DNA from: an uncultured Arcobacter sp.
Lineage (GTDB): Bacteria > Campylobacterota > Campylobacteria > Campylobacterales > Arcobacteraceae
Direction: 5' to 3'
Length of the DNA: 8,551 bases
Assembly: GCA_913062735.1 (NCBI GenBank)
Contig: CAJXWI010000082.1
Location: 1-8,551, forward strand
Both the position numbers and the translations under genes were made by a program. The notes under the pieces were generated by a model. It worked only from the letters and a program-made list of their open reading frames with translations. It was not told the DNA's origin and made no database searches. The first letter of the stretch is position 1; each line of letters starts with the position of its first letter. This document shows, one piece after another, positions 1 to 6,288 of this stretch.

Positions 1-260
1 CATTGACACATAAAGAATTTGATGCTTTGTTTTCAAGTAAGCAATTAGGAAATCATGCACAAAATTTTTATAAGGTTGATTTAGAATTAGAAAGTCAATT
101 AAAAGCTTCATTTCCAAAAAAAGGCGATGAAGAAAAATTAAGAGAAATATTTAACAAGGATTTAGATACGAATAGTATGGGAATGAATACTTATAAAAAA
201 GATGAAAAAATCTATTTCTTTTATCCAATAACAATTTTTGTATCAGAAAAACTTGAATAA
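1..260 (+). CDS. Hypothetical protein, 3' part (5' end probably outside the window)
   Basis: An open frame runs from the window edge to a TAA at 258-260 and encodes about 85 residues. The first in-window start codon is a TTG at position 3. With only two bases upstream, no ribosome-binding site can be judged, so the gene more likely begins before the window. The protein is hydrophilic, rich in Lys, Glu, Asp and Asn, and has no signal peptide or membrane segment in the visible part. The C-terminal third contains a short aromatic, beta-like stretch (KIYFFYPITIFV). I do not recognise a family. Reality as a gene is supported by the uninterrupted frame to the edge and by the strong terminator that starts 17 bases after the stop codon and reads in the same direction. 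It converges with trpS. Confidence 0.6.
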   Translation, partial: LTHKEFDALFSSKQLGNHAQNFYKVDLELESQLKASFPKKGDEEKLREIFNKDLDTNSMGMNTYKKDEKIYFFYPITIFVSEKLE

Positions 261-277
261 AAGAATTATTTTTGAGT

Positions 278-317
278 CTTCTATATAAAGGAAGGTTTCC
301 TTTATATAGAAGTTTTT
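278..317 (+). terminator. Strong rho-independent terminator after the first gene
   Basis: Positions 278-293 pair perfectly with 297-312, giving a 16-bp stem with a 3-nt loop, followed on the plus strand by five T (313-317). It ends the gene that stops at 260. Minus-strand trpS stops at 321, just 8 bases before the same hairpin, so the hairpin also lies in the 3' end of trpS mRNA. In that direction the stem is followed by ACTCAAAAA and not by a T-run, so it is a good terminator only for the plus strand and possibly an RNA-stabilising end for trpS. Confidence 0.85.
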
Positions 318-320
318 ACT

Positions 321-1280
321 TTATAAACCTACTGCATCTCTTATTATTTCCATTTTTGCAGCTGCAACTTTTCTTGCTTTTTGTGCTCCATAAGCAAGTG
401 CTTCTTCTACTTGTTTTGGATTAGCTAATAAAGCTTCTCTTTTTGTAGCGTAGGGTGCAAAGTATTGCGTGATTTTATCTAAAAGTGTTAGTTTAAAATG
501 CCCATAACCTTCCCCTGGTGTTTCATAACGATCTCGTAAGTTTGCAAGTTCATTTTCATTCATAAATAATTTACAAAGAGTATAAATATTACACGTAGAA
601 TAATCTTTTACATCTTCAAGACCTTTAGAATCAGTTACTATTCCCATAACTTGTTTTTTGATGATTTTTTTATTTCCAAACATATTAATAGTATTACCAT
701 AAGATTTAGACATTTTAGCCCCATCTGTTCCTGGCACAGTAGCTACGTTCTCATCTACTTTTGATTGAGGTAAAGTTAAAATATCTCCATACAAGTGGTT
801 AAATGATGTTGCAATATCTCTAGCTATTTCAACATGCTGAATTTGATCTTTTCCAACAGGAACTATTTGTGAATCATATAATAAAATATCAGCAGCCATT
901 AATACAGGGTAAGAAAACAAACCATGATTAGCGCCTATTCCTCTTGATGTTTTATCTTTGTAAGAATGTGCACGTTCAAGTAAACCCATAGAACAAGAGT
1001 TAGATAAAATCCAGTACAGTTCTAATACTTCTTTTACGTCATGTTGTGCCCAAAATGTTGATTTACTAGGATCCATTCCAATTGCTAAAAAATTAGCTGC
1101 TACTTCAAAAATATTATTTTTTAATTCATCTTTATTTTTAACAGAGGTTAATGCGTGATAAGAAGCTATGAAGGCATAAAGTTCACCTTCTTCTTGTGCT
1201 TGTACTATTTTTTGCATTGCGCCAAAATAGTTACCTATATGTAATGTTCCTGAGGGTTGTATTCCTGAAAGTATTCTCAC
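321..1280 (-). CDS. trpS: Tryptophanyl-tRNA synthetase
   Basis: This cytoplasmic class I aminoacyl-tRNA synthetase charges tRNA-Trp with tryptophan using ATP. The 319-residue product has the usual length for bacterial TrpRS. It opens with SGIQPSGTLHIGNYFGA, which holds the class I HIGH-type signature (HIGN, residues 14-17). The typical PVLMAADILLY segment is at about 125-135, and GAKMSKSYGN carries the KMSKS loop at 189-193. The Rossmann fold and C-terminal helical domain appear complete. The start is a GTG at 1278-1280, preceded by AAGGA with a 6-base spacer; an upstream ATG at 1296-1298 is followed after one codon by a stop, so GTG is the only sensible start. It is a single gene, convergent with the first gene and divergent from the response regulator. 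The minus-strand leader has no run of Trp codons. Confidence 0.97.
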   Translation of the reverse strand: MRILSGIQPSGTLHIGNYFGAMQKIVQAQEEGELYAFIASYHALTSVKNKDELKNNIFEVAANFLAIGMDPSKSTFWAQHDVKEVLELYWILSNSCSMGLLERAHSYKDKTSRGIGANHGLFSYPVLMAADILLYDSQIVPVGKDQIQHVEIARDIATSFNHLYGDILTLPQSKVDENVATVPGTDGAKMSKSYGNTINMFGNKKIIKKQVMGIVTDSKGLEDVKDYSTCNIYTLCKLFMNENELANLRDRYETPGEGYGHFKLTLLDKITQYFAPYATKREALLANPKQVEEALAYGAQKARKVAAAKMEIIRDAVGL

Positions 1281-1286
1281 TCTTTG

Positions 1287-1291
1287 TCCTT
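1287..1291 (-). promoter_or_regulatory. Ribosome-binding site that fixes the trpS GTG start
   Basis: On the minus strand AAGGA lies 6 bases before the GTG at 1280. The nearest upstream ATG opens a two-codon frame closed by TAA just before this site, so the AAGGA/GTG combination sets the start. Confidence 0.75.
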
Positions 1292-1321
1292 ACTTCATAG
1301 TAGTTGTTATTTTTTTGGTTT

Positions 1322-1327
1322 ATTATA
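1322..1327 (-). promoter_or_regulatory. Candidate -10 element for trpS
   Basis: The minus strand reads TATAAT here within a very AT-rich run, about 40 bases before the GTG start, which would give a leader of roughly 35 nt. No convincing -35 hexamer is visible; Campylobacterota sigma-70 promoters commonly lack one and rely on periodic AT tracts upstream. A second minus-strand TATAAT at 1415-1420 is an alternative. Confidence 0.35.
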
Positions 1328-1416
1328 TTAAAAAGTATATAAAAGCCTGATATATAAAAAGAAGAAAGAATCTTAATAAAAATCAAATTTAAATGTACGA
1401 TTGTGATAATTGTTAT

Positions 1417-1422
1417 TATAAT
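1417..1422 (+). promoter_or_regulatory. Candidate -10 element for the two-component operon
   Basis: The plus strand has a perfect TATAAT, 16 bases before the ATG at 1439. Initiation about 7 bases after the hexamer would leave a leader of only around 10 nt. That agrees with the absence of a Shine-Dalgarno sequence before the ATG, and it excludes the upstream GTG at 1403 as a start. The hexamer sits in the palindrome ATTATAAT (1415-1422), so a minus-strand -10 overlaps it. Confidence 0.4.
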
Positions 1423-1438
1423 TAATGTATACTTCCAT

Positions 1439-2125
1439 ATGAAAAGAGAAGAGTTTAAAAATATCAAAATATTATATGTTGAAGATGAAGAATTCATACG
1501 AAAAAATGCGGTGTCTTATTTAAAAAGATTATTCCCTTTTGTATATGAAGCAAAAGATGGAATAGAAGCGTTAAAGATAGTCGAAGCGCATGAACCAGAT
1601 ATCATAATTACAGATATAAAAATGCCCAATATGACGGGAATTGAGTTTGTCAAAAAATTAAGAGAAAACAAAATCGATACACAAATTATAATGTTGACCG
1701 CATTTACTGATACCAATTATTTAATTTCTGCTGTTGAACTTGGATTGGTTAAGTATATGGTTAAACCAATAAGACATAATATTTTGTTTCCAGTACTACT
1801 ACAGTGTGCTAAAAATATAAAAGAAAATATACAAACAATAAAATATATTACAAAAGAGTGTTATTATGACCCTTTTAATAGAACACTCATAAAAGATAAT
1901 AAAAATATAAAAGTGAGTAAGAATGAGCTTTTATTTTTAGATATTTTATATAAGAATGAGAATAGGGTCGTTTCATACGAAGAAATAGAAAACAAAATTT
2001 GGTACGATTCTTTTATGAGCGAAGATGCAATTCGTTCACTTGTAAGAAACCTTAGAAAAAAACTTCCTAGTGATACTTTAATCAATGTAGCAAAAGTTGG
2101 ATATAGGATCGAAGTCCTTGATTAA
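1439..2125 (+). CDS. OmpR/PhoB-family response regulator
   Basis: This is a cytoplasmic DNA-binding regulator, expected to be phosphorylated by the kinase encoded directly downstream. The 228-residue product starts with a receiver domain (about 7-125): an acidic pocket E15/D16/E17 in ILYVEDEE, the phospho-acceptor D59 in ITDIKMPNMTG, the switch Thr T87 in MLTAF, and K109 in the KP pair. A winged-helix output domain fills about 140-228, with the recognition helix around 195-207 (DAIRSLVRNLRKKL) and the typical wing ending GYRIEV. The frame stays open upstream to a GTG at 1403, but that would add a hydrophobic 12-residue tail not expected before a receiver domain, so I chose the ATG at 1439. 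There is no clear ribosome-binding site. Its stop overlaps the kinase start by 8 bases. Target genes are unknown. Confidence 0.93.
   Translation: MKREEFKNIKILYVEDEEFIRKNAVSYLKRLFPFVYEAKDGIEALKIVEAHEPDIIITDIKMPNMTGIEFVKKLRENKIDTQIIMLTAFTDTNYLISAVELGLVKYMVKPIRHNILFPVLLQCAKNIKENIQTIKYITKECYYDPFNRTLIKDNKNIKVSKNELLFLDILYKNENRVVSYEEIENKIWYDSFMSEDAIRSLVRNLRKKLPSDTLINVAKVGYRIEVLD
2105..2108 (+). promoter_or_regulatory. Ribosome-binding site favouring the TTG start of the kinase
   Basis: AGGA inside the end of the response-regulator gene lies 9 bases before the TTG at 2118. The alternative TTG at 2097 would place extra polar residues (DIGSKS) ahead of the signal-peptide-like stretch and lies upstream of this site. 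Confidence 0.5.
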
Positions 2126-3833
2126 ATATATTGTTTGTTTTTTATGTTTATGTTTTTATTTAGAAGCTAGCCCTTTACGTAGCCAAATAATAAAAGAAGC
2201 CTATCTTTCAAAAGATTTTGTGAACTACAAAGTGTATAAAGAATACAACCTAAAAAAAGAAAAATTTAAACAAGTTGCAATAAAACTTAAAATTGATAGA
2301 AGTTTTTTAGAAAATAGATCCTATTCACTTAAAGTTGTAAGTGATATTAATGATTTACTTTCTTCAAATATTGCGTATGAAAGAAATTATGACTCACTGA
2401 TTTTTGATGTAAATAAAAATACACCTAAAGAGATTATTTTTTATTTTGTTCATAAAGAAGCGAAGTTATTAAATTTTGGAAGAATACTTGTGAATGAAAG
2501 CAGATATAAAAACTTACTTATAAATGAAGGGATTTTTTTTGGTATTGCTTATGGCATAATTTTTTGTGCTTTTTTATATAATTTTATTTTATTTCTTTAT
2601 ACCTTTGAGAAAGCATTTCTTTATTATTCTCTTATGCAATTATCAATACTAAGCGTTTTATATCTGATATCTGATATCTTAAATCAGACTTTTATTACTG
2701 GTTTTGATCAAATGATCATTGATCAAGCAGAAACATTGGCTTCTTTATTTACTATTTTATTTACAAAAGAGATTTTAAATAGTAAAGAAAAAATGCCACG
2801 TATGAATACCCTTTTTAACTTTTTAATATATTTACATATTGTTGATTTATTATTGACTTGTTTATTAGAATATTCGATTCTTTACGTTTATTTGCCACGA
2901 AGTGTTGTTGTAGGTACTTTAGTTATTGCTGGATGCATATCTTACTTTAAGGGCAGCAAAAGTTCAGGATTTTATGTTCTTGGGTGGATGGTTCTTTTTG
3001 TGAGTTTAAGTGTTAATGAATATTTGCCTATTTTTGATTTAGATTTAATCCACACAATACATATTGGTTTTCCACTAGAATCTTTAATTTTAACTTTGGC
3101 TTTGGGTTACAAATTAAAAGAAACAATTTTTGAAAAAAAAGAAAAAGAAAAAATGTATGTGCATCAAAATAAATTAGCTTCTATGGGTGAAATGATTAAT
3201 AATATTGCCCATCAATGGAGACAACCCTTAAGTCATCTTTCTTATATAAATATGAACCTTCAATTAGCAAGTGATGATAATGATTTAAGTAAAAAGTATT
3301 TAGATGAAAAACTTGAAGAATCTAATAATCAACTGGATTTTATGTCTAAAACAATTGATAACTTTAAAGACTTTTACAAACTCTCAAAAATAAAAGAAGA
3401 ATTTTTTATTAGTATGGCAGTACAAAAAGCAATAGATATTATTCACCCATCTTTAGTATCTTCAAATATAAAAATGAAATATATTATAAAAAGTGACAAG
3501 AAAATTAGAGCAATTGAGAATGAATATTCACAAGTTGTATTAAATTTGTTAAAAAATGCAAAAGATGCTTTAGTAATTAAGGCTATTAAAAACGCTGTAA
3601 TCACTATTGAAGTTGATACAAGACAAAATAAAAGTTTTGTAAGTGTTAATGATAATGCAGGAGGAATCAATAGTTCTATAATAGAAAAAGTATTTGAACC
3701 TTATTTTACAACAAAAGAAAACAGTTCAGGCATTGGATTGTATATGTCAAAAATGATTATTGAAACACATTTTAGAGGTACTCTTAGTGTCTCAAATGAT
3801 CTAGCTGGCGCACGATTTTGTATTGAGGTTTAG
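2118..3833 (+). CDS. 7TMR-DISM-type sensor histidine kinase
   Basis: This membrane sensor probably phosphorylates the response regulator encoded just upstream. With the TTG at 2118 the product is 571 residues. A signal peptide (MIKYIVCFLCLCFYLEAS) is followed by a periplasmic domain of about 110 residues, which fits the 7TMR-DISM extracellular sensor fold. A cluster of hydrophobic helices at about 138-331 is consistent with seven membrane spans. The kinase core follows: H-box NIAHQWRQPLSHL with the phospho-acceptor H365, N-box NLLKNAKDAL around N480, G1 DNAGG with D512, F-box FEPYFTTK, and G2 GIGL at 538-541. The AHQWRQP style H-box is common in Campylobacterota kinases. The core looks intact. 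The ligand is unknown; 7TMR-DISM sensors are thought to bind small, often carbohydrate-like molecules. The last 33 bases overlap the end of the convergent minus-strand gene. Confidence 0.92.
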   Translation: MIKYIVCFLCLCFYLEASPLRSQIIKEAYLSKDFVNYKVYKEYNLKKEKFKQVAIKLKIDRSFLENRSYSLKVVSDINDLLSSNIAYERNYDSLIFDVNKNTPKEIIFYFVHKEAKLLNFGRILVNESRYKNLLINEGIFFGIAYGIIFCAFLYNFILFLYTFEKAFLYYSLMQLSILSVLYLISDILNQTFITGFDQMIIDQAETLASLFTILFTKEILNSKEKMPRMNTLFNFLIYLHIVDLLLTCLLEYSILYVYLPRSVVVGTLVIAGCISYFKGSKSSGFYVLGWMVLFVSLSVNEYLPIFDLDLIHTIHIGFPLESLILTLALGYKLKETIFEKKEKEKMYVHQNKLASMGEMINNIAHQWRQPLSHLSYINMNLQLASDDNDLSKKYLDEKLEESNNQLDFMSKTIDNFKDFYKLSKIKEEFFISMAVQKAIDIIHPSLVSSNIKMKYIIKSDKKIRAIENEYSQVVLNLLKNAKDALVIKAIKNAVITIEVDTRQNKSFVSVNDNAGGINSSIIEKVFEPYFTTKENSSGIGLYMSKMIIETHFRGTLSVSNDLAGARFCIEV

Positions 3834-4433
3834 TAAAGATAGAACAGTGTTGTGCAAATACTCATTTGAATAATTGAATCTAAATTGAGATTCTTTTAAA
3901 TGAATAAATAAATTCTCTTTATTTAAACCTCTGAATTTTTTTAATCTTTTATCCACAAACTCTTGCATATTATTGCTGGTTTTTAGCATTCTCATTACTA
4001 AATAACTTTGATTTCTTTGATTAAATAAAACCTTTGCACAGTTTGATTTTGAATTATTATGAAGTGAGTTCTTTATGTCTTCATTTAATAGATTATTAAT
4101 CTTAGGAACTAAGGAAAAATCAGAATCAATAATAAATACTTTTTCATCGTATTCAATAAAATAGTTTAAATCAGAATTAGATTGAAGGTATTTTAATGAA
4201 AAACCATTGTTTGCTGAAGAAGATTTCATATCTAGGATTAATTCTTCTTGTTTTTTAAGTAACAAGGTTCTTATTATTTTATAATAGTTATTAATAGTTT
4301 GCCTACTTAAATTTAGCTCTTTAGCTGTTGTACTAGCAGTATAATCAAGTGAAAAATAATAACAAATTTGTTCTAATATCTCATCTTGGATTTTTGCATT
4401 TTTTAAATAGTTTAATATTTCATTTTTACTCAT
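3801..4433 (-). CDS. IS1595/IS1016-type transposase-like protein with degenerate catalytic core
   Basis: A 210-residue cytoplasmic protein, here read as a transposase derivative. Residues 34-55 form a helix-turn-helix (STTAKELNLSRQTINNYYKIIR) of the kind found at the N-terminus of IS1016-group transposases. Residues 158-190 match the C-terminal block of that group: a conserved F(V/W) position, RLKKFRGLNKENLFIHLKE, then SQFRFNY, where the family has KFNGI, LYLKE and EWRFN. Between them the protein is about 100 residues, shorter than the family's DDE domain, and the NGIENFW motif that carries the catalytic Glu reads NNMQEFV here. No zinc ribbon is present. No terminal inverted repeats or target duplication were seen, so this is not an intact insertion sequence, yet the frame is open and tidy. 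It may be a domesticated DNA-binding protein. The frame extends to a TTG at 4463; I prefer the ATG at 4433, though neither start has a ribosome-binding site. Confidence 0.75.
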   Translation of the reverse strand: MSKNEILNYLKNAKIQDEILEQICYYFSLDYTASTTAKELNLSRQTINNYYKIIRTLLLKKQEELILDMKSSSANNGFSLKYLQSNSDLNYFIEYDEKVFIIDSDFSLVPKINNLLNEDIKNSLHNNSKSNCAKVLFNQRNQSYLVMRMLKTSNNMQEFVDKRLKKFRGLNKENLFIHLKESQFRFNYSNEYLHNTVLSLLNLNTKSCAS

Positions 4434-4439
4434 AAAAGA

Positions 4440-4445
4440 AGTATA
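4440..4445 (-). promoter_or_regulatory. Candidate -10 element for the transposase-like gene
   Basis: The minus strand reads TATACT ending 6 bases before the ATG at 4433. If used, transcription would start at or within a base or two of the ATG, giving a leaderless message, which would explain the missing ribosome-binding site. No clear -35 hexamer is seen; T-rich tracts lie upstream. Confidence 0.25.
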
Positions 4446-4461
4446 GGAAAAAACAATGTAC

Positions 4462-4487
4462 AAAAAAGGGCAAAAAAAACCTTTTTT
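4462..4487 (-). terminator. Possible weak terminator at the end of the tonB operon
   Basis: On the minus strand AAAAAAGG and CCTTTTTT form an 8-bp stem around a 10-nt T-rich loop, 18 bases past the TAG of the TPR gene. The T-tract is the 3' arm of the stem, not a free tail, and only two G-C pairs hold it, so termination would be modest and some read-through into the transposase-like gene is possible. Confidence 0.35.
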
Positions 4488-4504
4488 TACGAAGCTAAGT
4501 AAAA

Positions 4505-5674
4505 CTAGATTTTAATCCCTAAACTTTTAGCTAAGTATTGCGCTCTTTTTTTCTGGTATTTATTCGAAGCTGCTTTTTTAAGATATGTTTTAGAAGATTT
4601 TTTATCATCTAATTCATGAAAACATAGGGCAATTAGTGAATATCTTTCCCCATCTTTTCTGCTTCCTCTTTTGAACTTGTAGTGTTTTAATACTTTAATA
4701 GCCGTTTTATAATGCTCTTTATTGTAATAAATATTGGCAAGCATAAGAGTGTATTTAGAAGTATGTGCCCATTTAGAAGCATTTAATTCTTTAATAGCAC
4801 TTTTATAGTTTTTTGCATTTAAATATCCTGCAATTAATAAATCAAAATTCTTTTTGTTTTTTTCTACAAAACCTTTTTTCATTGCCTCTTTAAGTACAAG
4901 GCTTCCTTTATGAAACAGATCATTTTGTAATAAAACATTCACAAAATACATAGCATTTTCTTTTTGACTAATATATTTTTTATTATACGCTAGTTCAAGG
5001 GTAGCTAACGATTTTTTATCTTGTTTGGTACGTTGATACAAAGAAATAAGTTGCATCCAATAAGATGATTTATTGGTATAATTAAGTGTCATATATTCTA
5101 AAACACCAATAGCCAAATTATAATCTTTTGTTTGTATATAGGAAGAATACAGCATACGATACCATGATTCTTTTTTCTTTTCTGCTTTAATAACGGATTT
5201 TATATAAGGTACAGATTTTTTGTATTTTTCATCATAATAATAAGCCAGTGCAATATTTTTCATAACACTGTCTTTGTTTATATGTTTACTATCAAGTATT
5301 TCAAAAGAGTATTTCAAAGATTTTTTGTATAAAGATTCTCCTAAATATATTTGTGAAAGATTCTTTTTTAATGTATCTAAATCTTTTTCTTCGGAAACTT
5401 CTAAGTTAATAATATTTATATATATACGGGCAACTTTTTTGTATTCATTTTTATTGATATAAATATTTGCTTTTGCTTGATACGCATACAAGCGTTCAAG
5501 TTTATTTTCAGATGTTTTTATAATAGGTTCTAAGATAAATAAAGCTTCTTTATACAACTTACTTTCACTTAACTTTTGCGCTTCTTGTAATTGCTTGTAT
5601 GCTTTTTTAGAAATAGTATTTTTTGCATTTAATAAGCTTGTAAAAACGAGTAAACAAAGTAATAATTTTTTCAA
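4505..5674 (-). CDS. Secreted tetratricopeptide-repeat protein of the TonB2-type operon
   Basis: The last gene of the TtpC-ExbB-ExbD-TonB operon. The 389-residue product starts with a signal peptide (MKKLLLCLLVFTSLLNA, likely cleavage near residue 17) and should be periplasmic. The remainder is an all-helical array of TPR-like repeats from about 24 to 385, recognised by recurrent patterns such as YKEALFILEP, YKKSVPYIKSV, YNLAIGVLEYM, YKSAIKELN and YKTAIKVLKHY with small residues before each second helix. A TPR protein at this position is typical of Vibrio-type TonB2 clusters, where it is thought to help the TonB complex act across the periplasm; the exact partner cannot be told here. The start is a TTG overlapping the tonB stop by 4 bases (TTGA), with a weak AGG 8 bases ahead, so it is probably translationally coupled to tonB. 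Confidence 0.88.
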   Translation of the reverse strand: MKKLLLCLLVFTSLLNAKNTISKKAYKQLQEAQKLSESKLYKEALFILEPIIKTSENKLERLYAYQAKANIYINKNEYKKVARIYINIINLEVSEEKDLDTLKKNLSQIYLGESLYKKSLKYSFEILDSKHINKDSVMKNIALAYYYDEKYKKSVPYIKSVIKAEKKKESWYRMLYSSYIQTKDYNLAIGVLEYMTLNYTNKSSYWMQLISLYQRTKQDKKSLATLELAYNKKYISQKENAMYFVNVLLQNDLFHKGSLVLKEAMKKGFVEKNKKNFDLLIAGYLNAKNYKSAIKELNASKWAHTSKYTLMLANIYYNKEHYKTAIKVLKHYKFKRGSRKDGERYSLIALCFHELDDKKSSKTYLKKAASNKYQKKRAQYLAKSLGIKI

Positions 5675-6288
5675 TTTGCCAACCTATAATTATATGTAAT
5701 TGTTGCATCTTTTTGGATGCCCGTATGTTTAAATTTCCATCTTTTCATTGCTTTTATAGCAGATTTCTCAAAAATACCTTTTGGTTTTGAATCAAGTACT
5801 CTAACATTTGATACATTTCCTTCTTTAGAAATAGTAAAAATAAGTTTTACAAAACCATCAATTTTCTTAAGTTTTGCGCGCCTAGGATATCGTGGATTTG
5901 CTTTTCTTAAAATTTGTAAAGAATTGGCATCAATTAGGCCCATATTCATCTCTATTTGTGCACCACCTAAGGAGTTAATAGCAGACAGGTCAATTTTTTG
6001 ATGTTCTATTTTAAAAGGTTTAATTTTAACCATTTTATTTGTTTTTACATCAAGAGGTGTTCTTAATAACTTCATTTTTTTAAGCACTATTTCTTTAGGA
6101 GGAACTTTGGGCTTAATTCTTTTTTTACGCTCAATATGAGTGTCTTGTTTATCTCGCAAATAAACAAGATGGGGTGTAGTTTTTTTTTCTTTTAGTGATG
6201 CTTGATTGGAAGAAATCATTAAATGCATCACAAAAAACATACCCAAACAAATAAGAGCAGAAAAGATTAGGCTTAAAACTATTTTCAT
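5671..6288 (-). CDS. tonB: TonB-family energy transducer (TonB2-like)
   Basis: An inner-membrane-anchored periplasmic protein that passes energy from ExbB/ExbD to TonB-dependent outer-membrane transporters. The 205-residue product has one N-terminal membrane helix (about 3-25) with a histidine, H22, near its outer end. A basic linker of about 80 residues follows (for example KKRIKPKVPPKE), then the TonB C-terminal domain at about 120-203, with the hallmark ANPRYPRRAK and the strand-helix pattern GFVKLIFTISKEGNVSNVRVLDS...FEKSAIKAMKRWKFKH. It is shorter than E. coli TonB and lacks a long Pro-rich Glu-Pro/Lys-Pro spacer, as expected for the TonB2 type that works with TtpC. Its ATG overlaps the exbD stop by one base (TAATG) and its stop overlaps the TPR start by four. 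Confidence 0.93.
   Translation of the reverse strand: MKIVLSLIFSALICLGMFFVMHLMISSNQASLKEKKTTPHLVYLRDKQDTHIERKKRIKPKVPPKEIVLKKMKLLRTPLDVKTNKMVKIKPFKIEHQKIDLSAINSLGGAQIEMNMGLIDANSLQILRKANPRYPRRAKLKKIDGFVKLIFTISKEGNVSNVRVLDSKPKGIFEKSAIKAMKRWKFKHTGIQKDATITYNYRLAN

Noticed and set aside
1403..1438. GTG at 1403 as the start of the response regulator
   Set aside because: It would add a hydrophobic 12-residue extension foreign to receiver domains, has no ribosome-binding site, and lies upstream of the likely -10 element.
1281..1440. Trp attenuator, T-box or leader peptide upstream of trpS
   Set aside because: The minus-strand leader has no run of Trp codons, no T-box-like sequence and no terminator/antiterminator hairpins.
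1231..1497. 88-codon minus-strand frame across the trpS start and the intergenic region
   Set aside because: It overlaps both the trpS start and the response-regulator start, has low-complexity Ile/Asn/Tyr-rich content typical of translated AT-rich spacer, and shows no ribosome-binding site or family likeness.
2664..2682. Short tandem repeat of CTGATAT in the kinase gene
   Set aside because: It is under three copies, codes for a hydrophobic Leu-Ile-Ser-Asp-Ile stretch that fits the surrounding helix, and does not shift the frame.
2705..2725. Three TGATCA palindromes within 21 bp, a possible operator
   Set aside because: They lie inside the membrane-region coding sequence of the kinase and encode FDQMIIDQ; no promoter is nearby and codon choice explains them.
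3876..3897. Possible terminator of the kinase: 6-bp stem GAATCT/AGATTC followed by TTTT
   Set aside because: It is short, has only two G-C pairs, and lies in codons for the conserved ESQFRF motif of the convergent gene, so the pairing can be coincidental.
3801..4504. Intact insertion sequence
   Set aside because: There are no terminal inverted repeats or target duplications; the right end is fused into the kinase gene and the transposase core is incomplete.
5717..6001. 94-codon plus-strand frame inside tonB, and similar frames at 6732-7001, 5274-5462 and 1516-1716
   Set aside because: They are antisense or opposite-strand shadows of clearly identified genes and have no domain likeness or start signals of their own.
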